Assembly (NCBI GenBank): GCA_013396635.1
Contig: WBMW01001574.1
Coordinates: forward strand, 372,001 to 436,000
From: Penelope pileata
Taxonomy: Eukaryota > Chordata > Aves > Galliformes > Cracidae
Reading direction: 5' to 3'
Length of the DNA stretch: 64,000 bases
Below are positions 13,101 through 25,215 of this stretch, in pieces. The notes under the pieces are model-generated. The model saw only the letters and a list, made by a program, of their open reading frames with translations, did no database searches and was not told the origin of the DNA. Position 1 is the stretch's first letter, and each line of letters starts with the position of its first letter. A program made the translations under genes and the position numbers.

Positions 13101-16100
13101 GAAACATAGCTGGGCCCATCCGGCTGGGCTGGTGTACAACTGGGGCAGCTTTTTGTAGCACAGCTGCACCAGCACCTCTGATGGGTCTGAACAGGGCAAA
13201 GAACAGCTGAACTGAGTCAGCTCCCAGTTCATAGGGCCACTGGGGATGCCAGCAGAAAATAATTGAGAAAGATGAAATTGAGAAGGGACTGTCTAAAATG
13301 ATTGAATACCCCTCTCCAACACAAAGCAAATGTCTCGGTAATTGGCTCAACTTGAAGGTCTGCATGGATACAGAAATACAAAAAATTCCTTCAAACACAA
13401 CCAGAAAGACAAGTATTTTAAAAAAAAAAAACCAACAACAGAAAACCAGTTTCCATGTATCTATATCCTTTACCTTTTCATGAGAACATACTCTGTTTAC
13501 TTTAAAGATAAGAGTCCAAGGCTTCCCTGTTAAGACAGATGCTAAAGGAGCCAGCAATGCCCCATTCCCTCAAAGTGACAACACTTGGCAGGGACAGTGG
13601 CTCACTCTTTCAGTGCTGGACATCTCAACAGAAGCTCAAGAGTCATTCAAAGAGCCAGTGTGTTTCTCCTTCACTAAGCTGCAAGAAGGATGGCAAATTA
13701 CCCATAGAGCACTAATAGTGAAAAAATCTCACACTGGCAGACGTCAGCCTGAGATTCAGCAGCTTGCAGCAGGGCAAAGGGGCAACGATGTGAGACCTGA
13801 AGGTTTCCTGAGACTGCAACAGTGCCTTGGAGAACGAAGCGAGCTATGTGGCGGTGTACACACAAGTAGCATGATTTAGGACTCCACGAGTATACTGCAG
13901 GCAAAGCATCTGCGAGTGCACAGACTGCACACTGGTTAGGAATGACCTAACTATTGGTGTTGCAACTGATTTCAAAACATGTTTAAGATTGCTCTGAAAA
14001 AGATATTTTTATGGTTTGCCAAATTTTTTGAAGCTGCATCTTACTTTTTTTTTTTTTTTTGAGAACCACATTGCTTTTGATGGAGGTGAGTATTACATGT
14101 TATGAACACGCTTACTTCTGATAAAAACAAAGCGTTCAAAGAATGCCAGCAACCACAGTGTTCAGGGAAATCCACACAAAATCTCAAGAGAATCTACCTG
14201 GGCAAATATTTACGTTGCTCAGTACTAACAAACAGCAGATCATGATTCTTCTCCATTCTGTTACTGTATTTGCACAGTAAATCTTTTCACACGTTATAAT
14301 ATCACACAATACAAAGAAATCTTTATTGATGCAATGTCTTCTATAGCCAAGACATCTGAAAATACTTTACAAAATAACCCAGTTCTAACCTAGATGCAGA
14401 GCGAATACTGATCATCTCATCCTGCTTTTATTATCTCAATGAAAAAAATAAATCCAAGTGAGCTCAGCAGCAAGACTTCGAATACAGAAAGAGGCCCTTC
14501 ACATCAGCCACACTGGGTTCTCCATCACTCTCCAGCTCCATATTCTCCTTTGTCTCCTGCCAAAGAATCACTAAGAGCACCATTGACATGTCTTACACCG
14601 CAGAGACAGACAGCTGTGTCTTCACAACGACATCAGCTCTATTTCCAACAGGAAACCCGGCTCAGTCCCCAGGCACTTTGCCCAGTGCCAGCCAGCTCTC
14701 CAGATATGGCCCACAGGGAAGTGCCTGGATTAACAGTGAAGATTCTCTAAATTCTGTAGGTACGGTGCTAATTTGTGCAATCTGGAGAAGCAAAGCCAGT
14801 GAAGCACACTTTGAGCAGCACTGCACCTGGCTCAAAGGCAGCCGGAATCTTAAGAAGCTGCTCTTCTTGGGGAAAAAAACAGAGGGTTGAAATTACTGTG
14901 TCAAAACTAATGATGTATGTCAAACTCTTTCAGATTAGGACAGAGAACAAGTTTTACAGGTGGTGCTGAAAACATCTTAGGTACGTATCAGACCAGACTG
15001 GGGATGAATAGCTTTCAGAGAGCTTTTCCTCTTTCATTCACTTCCATTAACAACAAAAGTGCCTGATCTAATGGCGTATCTTGAGTGCAGATTGCTCAGA
15101 AGCCATGTGAATGGCACCTCCACAGCCCTCATTCAGGAACAACTCTCAGGAACACAAAAACCTCAGCTGAAGAATAGGTCTCTTGATTTCTGTCTTCTTT
15201 CAGCAAATCAGATCAAGTTCACTCCCATCTCCAGCTTGACAGATTTATAACTTTCCTCTCGAGCCCATGAGATACATACAACGCGCATCATGCAAAACCG
15301 ATGAATTGTCAGATACTCTACCAGATGCTTTATAGACTTGATCTTTTTGCAACTGTTTAGTGCTTTATAATAATTTACCATCTGGTTAAAAAAAAAAAAA
15401 GCTAGATTTGCCTATGCAAGACTGCTCTCTGTCCCTCCAAAGTTAATACAGCACTTTTGGTTCTTAAGAGGAACAATCTTCTCTATTTTCTCTTTCAACA
15501 GTTGCTGTCTATGGAAAACTTGTCTACATACAATATTTAAAGCCCTTAAAATTGGAATGTTTTAAAATTTTATAAATCTGAGTAGCTGTCATTCTCTTGA
15601 AATTGAAAATACGAAAAAGTCTCTCCAAGGGGTTCAGCTCTCTTACCTTCAGCAGCGAGATGCTCTCTCCCCGGAGGACAACCCAGTACTCAAAGCAAGG
15701 TGACAGGGTGGGAGTGGGAGCCCAATTAACCCTTAGAAGGCCAATGTTTGAGCAGTCACCTTGAAACAAAGCTACAGGCTTCCTTTACCAGAGCAGAAAG
15801 GCAGCCACACACCAAGTAATGTTGGTAAACACTGGTAATCAACCAGTTTACAGAATCACTACTGCTTCGGCAGAACGCAGTCCAACAGCAAACAATCAGC
15901 CAATGCTCTGCAGACTCTTGCTCTTCCCTTTGCCTTGACAACCTCATGCTTTTTCAAGCTGCTCTCTCTCGCACCTGGAGCAACCTCCCGTGCACCAGAT
16001 GACCTCAAGTCCCTCTTTTTAAGGCCCCCTTTAACCTCACTGCTCTGACTCGCATCCCACGACTGATACCATGTCTGGGAGCCCAGGCACTGTAGAAAAT

Positions 16101-19100
16101 CTTTCAAAAATAGATGTACATTCCATTGCTACTTCTGCATCTGGCCCTGCCAATATTTAAACCCTACACCATGTAAGGCAAAAGGAGGCTGCAGCAAAGC
16201 ATTCCAGATGGCTTTGTAAAATAAAATCCTCTCCGAGTTTAGCAAGCTAAACTCCAGCCTCTGCTCCAAACTCAGTGTTAGAACTACCAAGCACTAGTTT
16301 GGCAGAAAACTAGAAAGCTGGAAAGCACAACAAAAAGAAACAGCCAACTTGATTTAAATATAGCTGATTTTGCTGTGGGGCAGGTGGATGGAAAAGAGGA
16401 GGTCTCGAGAACACTTTTGAAACCTACATGGTTTGATTCTTTCAGACAAGCAGAAAAAGCTGGACTCATTTAAAACAGAGCCAAGAATACCAACGGCTCA
16501 TATGGTACTAGGAAATTCTGGCAATGAGCACGTCCCATAGGAAACTGCAAAGAGATTAGAAAAAGCAGTCAACTTTAAAGAGTCAAGAGGAATTTCAAAT
16601 CAGTGCTGAATAGCTCATGTCCTCTATGAACTCTTCTGGAAAATAAACTGAGCTGAAGCAAGTGTCATGTGGGTCACTAGCCACCAATAGCAGAGGGAAG
16701 AAAAGCATCCCCAAAGTAAGCAAGCCCATTCCAAAAGAGGAACCAAAACATTGCATTGAAATGGCTTTGTGAGTTTAAGCTGCTTTGCAATCCTGAGTAT
16801 CTAAGAAGTCAGCACAAAAAGTGTTCCCTGAAGGAATCCCTGTACATCCACAGAACTGCCAGGTTGGGTTTGTGTATGACTACTGATGCTGCATTTGCTG
16901 GAAACATGGTAAGAGACTCTCTAGAAACTCACAGGACAGGAAGGTAATGCATTGGCAGTGTCCTCATCTGACCTGGAGACAGAACAATATCTTCTCATAG
17001 AGGAACTCGAAACAATTGCATTTGCTTTGCAAGGTGAATACTTCTTACATGTTCTCAAGTCCAAGGATGAAAAGTGAGAAGACATCAGCTGGATGCCACC
17101 TAGGTATTGGTGAAAAAGGGACACAAACTCTATCAGCTTGTCCCAACAAATTAAAAAAGAAACCTTGCTTTCGGGACACGTAGGGGCGGCTTTGCCTTCC
17201 ACACACCAGCCCATCACCTCAGTGCCGTGGGGTCACACAGCCGCTGCTGGTCGGGAAGCGGCCGCGCAAGGAGGGGCCACGTGCTCAGAGAGCAGCCAGG
17301 CAGGTATCTATCCCATTAAAAATGGGAACAGTCACTGGCTACAGCTCAGCTGCTCCACTCTGTACATAACTTCTCAGCTGAGCTCTGAGGAGGATGAAAA
17401 CCACGAGGCACTGTATAATTCAAGATCATCATATTGCACACATTAGAAGTTGCAGAAGCACAGTTACACATGAGTTAATGACTTCTGAATGTTTCACTTC
17501 ACTACATTAGTATTCCTTCAGCATAGATTTCTTTGTGCTTTTCTGCAAAAAATATAATATAAAGAGACTTGGGGAGTAGAGCAATATGGCCAAAATAGAC
17601 AAAATGAGTCTCATTTCACTGCAAGCTCCCACATGCAGGGAAAGTATTAGAGAAATTCAGTGGAGAGATACAGAGAAGCTGGCAATACTAACACAGATCT
17701 GGGGAAGAACTCCGTATGAACTCACAGTAAAGTGGCCAAAAGCTAAAGCAACTGCTATGCCAGCAGAGGCATCACACCTCCAGGAGCCAGGTGTGAGCCG
17801 GCCTGCAGCACCAGATCCCAGCCCCGCCAACCATCTGGAGAGAGGGGATGAGCAAAGCAGCGCAAGAACCGGGAAGGATAAAAATCTCTGTCAAGTCACA
17901 AGCGCTAGACAGACTGGCTACGCAAGATGGGGATTTGATAACCATCTGTAAGAACATGAAGGATACAAACACCAAGAAAGGAGTGGAGGAGTGTAATTAG
18001 CCACAGGCATACAACTGTGAGTAATGGAATGAGACAGAGCAAAAGAAAGTGTATTTTGCATATTCTCAGTAAACCCTCCAAAGCAGAAATCAGAAGAGAG
18101 AACAAACCCCAGCAGGAAAAGCTTTCATCATCTGTTTGGATGGAAATTAAAAACGGGGTTGAAAAAACAAAAACAGAAAAATATATCTCCTAATGCAGAA
18201 AAAACCATCCTGAACACTGACAGATCGGCGCAGTGGAGAGGGGGAATATACCCACCAGCAAGGAACAATCCTGTGATACTTCAAAATTATTTTCCTTCCC
18301 TGTTTTGGCAACGTATTAAAGACAGTGTGAAGACCTCAGCAAGGAGCTGGCCTGGCTGCAGACCTTGGTGGTCCCAAACCCACCCCACAGTCGAAATCAC
18401 AGAGGGAGGGGAGGAGGGAAGGCGCAGGCAGAGGATGCGCACAGCTCCTGCTCGCATTAGAGGCCACGTTTGCTCCTGAAGACATTCATTTCTAAAGGTG
18501 TTGCTGCCTGCAGACAATCCTAGATGAAAAGGAGGATTTCTCCCACTGAAACGAGGATTATGAAGGGCCCTGTTAAATAACTACAGCCATAAGTCAAAAT
18601 GTCCACTTAACGGATAGATCACCTTGGGTCTCATGAGCCCCGCCATCGCTCACACCCAGCGCCAAGCACAGACCGCTGTACATCACCCCAGCCCCGTGCA
18701 CAGGCTCCCAACGCCTGCTGTAAAGCCTGCTCAGAGGAAGCTAACTGCTGCACACGTATCACCCGTTCAGAGCTCTCCCTGTGTTTATGGAACAGACGCA
18801 ACTGCACAGCCAGGTGCATGGACTGAAGATACAGTGGGAAATCCTGCAGAAATTATGAAAATCCAGCTATGCCTTAGCTACTGGCAAACCCCACGTGTGG
18901 AGGAACACGGTCCTGCATCAGCCACTCCCACAAGGCAAGAATTCCTGCTCTTCTTCTACAAATGACTAGGCACACTACAATATATCCTTAACGCCAATGA
19001 CCATACAATTACAGGCTTACACAATGAAATGATTAAAATCACAAGGTACCAAGTCCTCTCCTCTACCCCCCAACTCCTCAGCATCAAGTTTCACACACGG

Positions 19101-19849
19101 TGCACAACAGAAGGTTCTGCACTACGGAGAGGAGGGCTGAGGAACACTGCCCACCATGGCTTGCTGCTGACAAGGCACCGCAGCTGACTGTCACTGACTG
19201 CACTGCTGGGCACTGCCACTCCTGCACCTGGCTTCAGCGATGCTGAACCCATCGGCTCCACGTCTCAGACTGCCAGGAGCAGGCAAAGCTGATCAGACAG
19301 ATCCTGGGTGCACCAACACGACTCCAATCCAAAGGGCAAGGATGCAAATGATGGATCGGATGAGGGATAATCTGTCCTTCAAGCATTAGCATGGTGCCTG
19401 CTGGATTCAGACCAAACTAAATTCTATATCAATCCTAATTCAAACTATATCAGTTTCTTATTTATAACAGTGTTTTTGCTCTATTCACATGTCTACCCGG
19501 CTCCTTTAGTGGCCTCAGTGTAGAAATTTTGTAGGGTCCTTCTGGATAACGAACAGATTGGAGCCTGTTCTCTCTGCTTCTCAGGCATTTACATTTCAAG
19601 CAACTTCAGGAATGGTTTTCCTTTACAGAATCCATGAAAGTCGGCCCCTACCAGACATGATCTTTCATGTATTTTGTTATTTTCTCAATTTTCGCTTCAA
19701 CCACAGTAAACGGTACATAAAGAACTTTCATCTGAAGAAGTGGCTCTTTTTAATGAAAAATCCCTTACTTCTGCTGTAAGCTCAGCTACGCTTTATATAA
19801 TGTAACATACTACCAGGGTCTGCTCAGTTAATGCTTTCAGATTAATAGC
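10131..19849. other. Non-coding unique sequence, no gene seen
   Basis: About 9.7 kb with no recognisable gene or young transposon. Landmarks are a 20-base near-perfect inverted repeat at 12286-12305, A-tracts at 13420-13431 and 15388-15400, and a T16 run at 14045-14060. The largest open frames (minus 13036-13557, 173 codons; plus 12330-12782, 150 codons) have no recognisable domain. The first reads through the A-tract as a run of Phe, which argues for chance. The stretch 10300-10360 (CCATTATCACATTGC, CTTTTAATTGAAG) has the look of a conserved element, but this is unproven. Confidence 0.55.
14045..14060 (+). repeat. T16 homopolymer
   Basis: Uninterrupted run of 16 T. No retroposon body was recognised on the minus strand downstream of it. 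Confidence 0.95.
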
Positions 19850-20080
19850 TTATTCCAAAGCTGCTTTTGCCAAGACCTCAATTTCTGAAATTTGCTTATC
19901 TTTTATATTTAGAAAGACTGGGCATGCTACTAGTGCTAAGTCCTCCATTACAATTTTAGCAGTTAAAAATTGATGCAAAGAAGTCATTTCCCTTTTTAGC
20001 AGTACCTTTTCTTCCTTAATTGCTGCCTTTAACCTCCCATCAGCGGTACACCCAGTTTTCACACGCGACAATGGCCGCTG
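19850..20080 (-). mobile_element. Probable ancient CR1-type RT relic
   Basis: On the minus strand, 19988 down to 19959 translates to N-D-F-F-A-S-I-F-N-C followed by a stop. This closely resembles the conserved LNDFFASVFT segment at the N-terminal edge of CR1 reverse transcriptase. The sequence just before it, in another frame (D-G-R-L-K-A-A-I-K-E-E-K-V-L-L), fits the usual run of charged residues ending in KAEVL that precedes it in CR1 proteins, so a frameshift separates the two. The rest is badly decayed. Similar decayed material may continue to about 20420. The assignment rests on one short motif and its order, so it is tentative. Confidence 0.42.
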
Positions 20081-21611
20081 ATTTGCCTAAATAATTTATC
20101 TTCCATGTATAGATGTTAGTTCTTCAAAGTCCACCTTGGATCCTTCAGTTCTCCTTTTACACTCATTATGCTTTATACTCTCTACTCTTATACATGCGAG
20201 CTGGATTTCCAGCTCAGACAGCTCCTCAAACTCCACTGGGCGAATGGGAATTATTCCCAGCTCTTCCAATTTAGCTCCTTTCCCAGCTTACTTTCTCACG
20301 TTCCACTGTTGTTTTCAAACCACATCAATGAACTGTTGCTCTGTTTTCCCCACTTTTCTGCTCTTACCATTTTAATTTAGGGGTTCTTTGAGTAACTTGC
20401 TCACTTTAAGTTCTCCTTTCTGAAGTTCGGCGTCATCCTCTCATTTTGACCTCCAACCCACTGACTGTACTCATGCGCTACGTGCACTGCGCTCACAGTC
20501 ACTCAAAGATGTGCACAAGGATCCCACAAGCAACTTCAGCCTTGCTGACTCGGATGCCAGCAGCAATGGTATCACTGTGACTGCTGCTGTCCAGCAGAGC
20601 TCTCTGAGGCCAGGCGCTGGGAAGCGTGCGTGTGCTGGCAACGAAGCCCCCCCCCACCACCACCTCTCAGCCCCATGGGTGGCAGTGCAGGAAGGACATC
20701 CTGCTCTGATCCCACCAACAGAGATGATAATCCTTCTCCACAGGCCCACCAAGCTCCCAGCAAGTTCACGGATTCATCTCGGCAGCCATCCTTGCTCGAC
20801 ACGGCTGCCACCAGCAGAGCAGCACCGTGTCAGATCAGACCTGGACCCCAGGCAGCCCCCCACACCCCAGCTCCAGCAGCTCCAAAGCACAGGAGGAGGC
20901 AGCAGCAGGCTGTTAGTTAGGCTCCCCTCACACCATCACAGCAGACATCTTATGCCATACTGGAGGGTTTATACATCCAATTAAACTTTCTGTAATTCTC
21001 ATCTTGTGAAACTATGAACATTTTCAGCGCTGCATTTTGGAATTATTCTCTCCTAAAGGGTTTTGAAGTTAATTATATCTTAGTTGCTATTACTGTCTCA
21101 ACCACAGTTACTGCTTGAACCCCATTATTGTGTGTATTACTGAGGGCTAAAATAAGAAGAGCTGCCGCTTTGGTGTGCTCCAGCTGTAGCCCTTCCAACA
21201 AACTGCTTCTCTAACCTTTGCCCAAACGTTATGTGCGCTCAGTTTATATGCAGGTAGTTAACATAGCCCAGTAGGGTAAATGGGCTTATTAGATTTATTA
21301 AGCTGAATTCTCTCTGTGCAGAACGCCCCCAGCATCCTGCACTCCTCTGGCTCTGGAGGCATTTGGCTGTTACCATGGAAGACGGCACCCAGAAATTCCC
21401 TTTGCAACTAATAAGCAGCAAGGAGGAAGGCACAAGTTTCATGCAATTGTATTCTGTATGAAAAATGAAAGCTGTTTCTGTAACCTATAAAGAAACAGAA
21501 ATGCAATCAGGCTTATTGCAATAAGATGCCATATTCATGATTTTTTTTCCATCCCTACTCAAGCTCCCTCACTTTGCTCTGGCAAAAGAAAACAGCCTCT
21601 GAGGTAGCATA
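20081..21611. other. Non-coding, possibly decayed repeat plus unique DNA
   Basis: No gene. The segment 20100-20420 is rich in short C/T stretches and may be the 5' continuation of the old CR1-type relic, which I could not confirm. The segment 20580-20910 is GC-rich and produces overlapping open frames on both strands (up to 157 codons) with Ser/Pro/Ala-rich, unrecognisable translations. The segment 21000-21250 is AT-rich and unclassified. Confidence 0.5.
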
Positions 21612-21613
21612 TA

Positions 21614-22153
21614 TGTAGCTCGCTCTGAAAGTAATGCCTCCTATTTATTTCCATGGAAACTACAGCAGCTACAAGAGCACGATAACACTGTTTGATAGAG
21701 CACATCCTCAGCTACAAAACACTATTTTTCATCATAGTCACCACTGTTAGCTGTGCATTTTTGCCAGTGATAAGAGCCTGCGTGCCGCACTTGTGAAAGC
21801 CCATACCAGCGGAGGTGCCCCACTGTCACCGCTGCTGAAACGCACCACGACCCTCACTGTGCTCACAGCCACTGTTTGGTCTCCACCAACATTCAGCAAG
21901 CATTGATGAATGTCAATGGGTGCTATTTTTTCCACATGGAAAAATTCAATTCCACACCTTTGCTCCATCCGTGCTTCCACGCCAGACACCTCTGTGCCAC
22001 ACTGCCCATCCGCTGCCATCTGTCACACGGCAGCAACACGGAACGGAACGTGGGTGGGAAGGGTCAGCCTCTGCTGCCATCCCACCAACACCCACCTCCA
22101 ACATCAGGGGCCTACATCATAAGACAGGAGGCATTGCCTTCAGAGAGCCCTTG
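21614..22153 (-). mobile_element. Non-autonomous mariner (Galluhop/Mariner1-type)
   Basis: A DNA transposon of about 540 bp with matching inverted ends. The left end carries GCTCTGAAAGTAATGCCTCC. The right end, reverse-complemented, carries GCTCTCTGAAGGCAATGCC. TA dinucleotides flank both ends, as expected for Tc1/mariner insertion (edges are good to about 5 bases). Inside, the minus strand holds only the transposase N-terminus (see 21747-22019). The catalytic part that a full mariner of about 1.2-1.3 kb would carry is deleted. It could therefore only have moved using a transposase supplied in trans. From memory it matches the deleted mariner family abundant in chicken, which supports a galliform source. 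The two ends differ by several substitutions, so it is not a fresh insertion. Confidence 0.85.
21747..22019 (-). pseudogene. Mariner transposase N-terminal remnant
   Basis: A 90-codon open frame inside the mariner element. Residues from about 18 onward (M-E-Q-R-C-G-I-E-F-F, then E-K-I-A-P-I-D-I-H, then V-S-T-V-R-V-V-V-R-F-S-S-G-D-S-G) follow the N-terminal helix-turn-helix of mariner transposases, which binds the inverted ends. The frame stops before the linker and the DD(D/E) catalytic domain, so no transposition activity is possible. The conserved Arg-Trp normally seen near V-S-T-V-R is replaced by Val-Val here. The true start is uncertain (22019 or an internal Met). The frame may be open by chance, because the element is short and not very old. 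Confidence 0.7.
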
Positions 22154-22154
22154 T

Positions 22155-25079
22155 ACCATATCACGCCTAAGATGCGTTAAAGGGATGCAAACAAAAATCA
22201 AGCTCTAGGCATGATACAATGCTTACTTAAGATGAAGAAATCAAAGGTCTGTAAACTAGGAAATTCTGAACTCATGGTGCAGAGCCACTCTTAACCCCAA
22301 CTCAGTCCAAAAACACAGCTTCTCTCTCTCAGTAGCACTTCGGGCTCACAATTAAAATTAGCATTTCTTGCTTCCCATTCTGCACAGTAAGACACAAACC
22401 ATCTACACATCAGGATTTGGCTCACTCAGGTCTGCCACTGTGTGTTCAGAACAGCGGGGTGGAAGCAGATCAGTCCACGTATTGTACAAGCCATCCTTGG
22501 TGGGTCAAAGCAAGAGGATTCCCAGCTCCTTCCAGGGCCTACGTAACATCTGCATGGAGGCTGCAGCAAGCCCTGCACCGACCAGCCATCCCCCACCCCA
22601 GCAAGGCTGCCATGCCACAAAGCAAACCCCAGGACTCTCTGCGGTCCCTCAAGCCAAAACCTCTCCCTGGTCCTGCTTCCATGCACCCCGTGGTGAGCGC
22701 AGCGTGGAGGAGCACACCCTGCAGCACGCACACGGGGCACCCGGTGCTGTGCATCCTCTGTGCCCGCACCTTATCAAGGATGCACAACCTGATCCGCTGC
22801 AGACTGGGGAGATGAGAAAAGGTGGGAGGCTAAAAATATTCTGCACATTTTAATGAACCTGTGTAATCGACTCTCGCAGCCCCAAAGAGATCCCAGCCAG
22901 GCAGCGCCCAGCAGGCAGCGTTACTCTCAGGCAGGCCGGGCACACGGCCGCCCTGCACACCTCTCGCTGCTCCCCGGGCTGTGTGTGACCCTGTGCCCCT
23001 CAGGGGCCCCATGCACCACGAAATCCGAGACAAATGTACGTATGTGTTTTTAAACTAAATAACCTGCATTTTTTGGTTATGAGAAAAAGCACTTTACTAG
23101 GCAAAGGTGCGAGGGCACGGCAGCCCTACAGCAGCTTCCAACGGCGTTGGCATTCCCACATATCAGAGACAGCAGGAGGAATCAGTTCTGAAATTNTAGT
23201 AAATAGTTTTTATCTCAACCCCCGAGTTCTACCTTATTTCTCGAGTCTCTCCCCCATCCCAGCTGGGAGGAGGGGGGGGGGGAGCGAAAGGCTGTGTGGG
23301 GGTTCCAGGCCTGCCTGCTGAAACCAGATCTGAAATGCAGAGTGAAACAGACCACACCAAGGTGGGATACTCTCCATCCTCCAGAACAGCTCTCCCCCAG
23401 GACACCCTATAGCTCAAGCATCTTCAACCTTTGCAGCTCAGCCGTAGCTCAAGTATCCAAAAGAGAACAAAAACTAAAACGAAACCACCCCTGCTTCCCT
23501 GAGAAGGTAACTTTCTGAAAATAATAATCTAATCTTACGAGCTCCATCTTCCCCAAACTGTTAGAGCACGTCCTCTGTATCACTTAGATATTACAGCTCC
23601 TGCATACACTCTTTACCAGGGGAACGGCCCCATGCACACAGTCTAAGATAAATCTGAATTCTAATAAAAGTTGCACCTGAAAAAGATGATGCACCTCACC
23701 CAAAACCTGCCCTTTGCAACAGAGATGTCTGCCAACAGCAGATGGAAAGACCTTTGAAAAATAAGACTATCCATATGCCACATGCAGGAACTCCACAGCT
23801 TTGCTACTGAAGTTATCCCCTTCCCTTCCACGCTGCCGTCTGTATGTGACCTTCAGTACAAATGTGTACACATAACGTGCAGCTACTTGGAATACCACTC
23901 AGTAAAACCCAAGCAAAGAAAATTACCACTCGTCATTGTTTTCAATCCATTCGTGCATTAGCGTGCTGAAGAGCATGCTTGGAGCCAATGAAATCTGATT
24001 CAATGTTCGTTTTCCAGTACTTAGGAGGAAAGCTATTTTAATTTTGTTAGTTGTCAGAATGTAAAAACCTGAAGGCAAAAAGCTTTCAGTAGAAAGCACA
24101 GATCTCAAAGGGGGAAGATGCTACCCAGGCTTGATGAAAAACAAAGGGAAGGTTTAGGTGTGCCCTGGTTGAGCACAACTCCAAGGAAAGGAGCTCCTGG
24201 CCCCGCACATGGCTGTCGCAGCTCCTTATTTGTCACCTCCAGGCACAGCACTGAGCAGGGCACAGCAGCTCCTCAGCTGCCAGCAAGCGAGCGCTCCAAG
24301 GCCCCTGGCGACGCACGAGGAGCACGCTCCAAGTTCTAGGCATTTACTTTTGGATGTGCAGTGCCACAGATGTCCAAGCTTTTTCTTACCCGCACTCAAT
24401 GCCTCAAAGGGGTTCTGACGATGTTCCCTCTGGACATTCACCTGCTCGGAGACCACAAATCCCAGCGCACTGCCCAGCCCATCAGTTCAGCTGGCGGAGC
24501 CAGGCACCACAGGGGCAGTTTTACCAGGTGGCTGGGGCAGGTGACAGGGCTCTTCTGCCAGGTCTGTGTTTCGGTCTGGCTACTGGGCAGCAGGACAGAC
24601 ATCCCCTCAAAATATTTGGAATCAGCCTGAATTGCCAGACTACACTTGCACTGGTACAGTACTCTGCATTGCATTAACCATGGCAGCTCTGATGTAGTAA
24701 CAGCAGTCTGAAATGTAACAGATTTTCTAAGGCCCAAGGCATCAGATGCCCATGCTTAAGAGCTTTTCTCACTGCAAGGCACCCTGCAGTGCCAAGAGCC
24801 ACTGAGCAAACCCAGAGGCACCAGGCTCTCCCCGACACCCTTCCCCTGTCACAGCATCCTGGGGAGCAGAGCCTCAGCTTTCCCCCGCTCCTGAACAAAC
24901 CCAGCGCCAGAGCCCACAGCCTTCACTGCTGCCCTTCAGCTGCTGCATGGATTCGGCACCACTCAGACCCTCCCCAGCGACAGGATGCAAGGCACACTCC
25001 TTTCCTGAGAGCTCTTTGCTTTTATCCTTGTGGGTTTTAATAATTACACAGATACACAAAGAGCTTGCAATCAGTGTAC
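22155..25079. other. Non-coding unique sequence, no gene seen
   Basis: GC-rich patches (22430-22990, 24170-24560, 24780-24990) alternate with AT-rich DNA. Overlapping open frames on both strands (up to 161 codons at 22368-22853) are Pro/Ser/Ala-rich and unrecognisable, so they are treated as chance. An undetermined base lies at 23196 and an 11-base G-run at 23272-23282. A 22-base block at 23743-23764 recurs exactly at 53177-53198. Confidence 0.55.
23272..23282 (+). repeat. G11 homopolymer
   Basis: Uninterrupted run of 11 G within a GC-rich patch. It lies about 75 bases after an undetermined base, in sequence that is hard to read, so local base quality may be low. Confidence 0.9.
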
Positions 25080-25215
25080 TCTGAATTAAATTTTAACCAA
25101 TTTATGAAGTATTAAAAACCACATTTTTTTTAATAACATTTTAATTGTAATATTACAGAATTCATCTGGTAACACCTAATTATAATTCTAAATGAGCAGC
25201 AATTAACAAGCTGTT
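25080..25215. other. AT-rich candidate conserved non-coding element
   Basis: A compact AT-rich, non-repetitive block with at least five TAATT/AATTA homeodomain-type cores (GAATTAAATT, TTTAATTGTAAT, CCTAATTATAATTC, GCAATTAACA) and a TTTTATGG site of Hox/Cdx type at its right edge. It sits between GC-rich flanks. No coding potential. The enhancer reading is inference from motif density and needs an alignment. Confidence 0.28.

Noticed and set aside
13036..13557. 173-codon minus-strand frame with hydrophobic stretch
   Set aside because: The hydrophobic run comes from translating an A-tract (Phe repeats). It resembles no known membrane protein.
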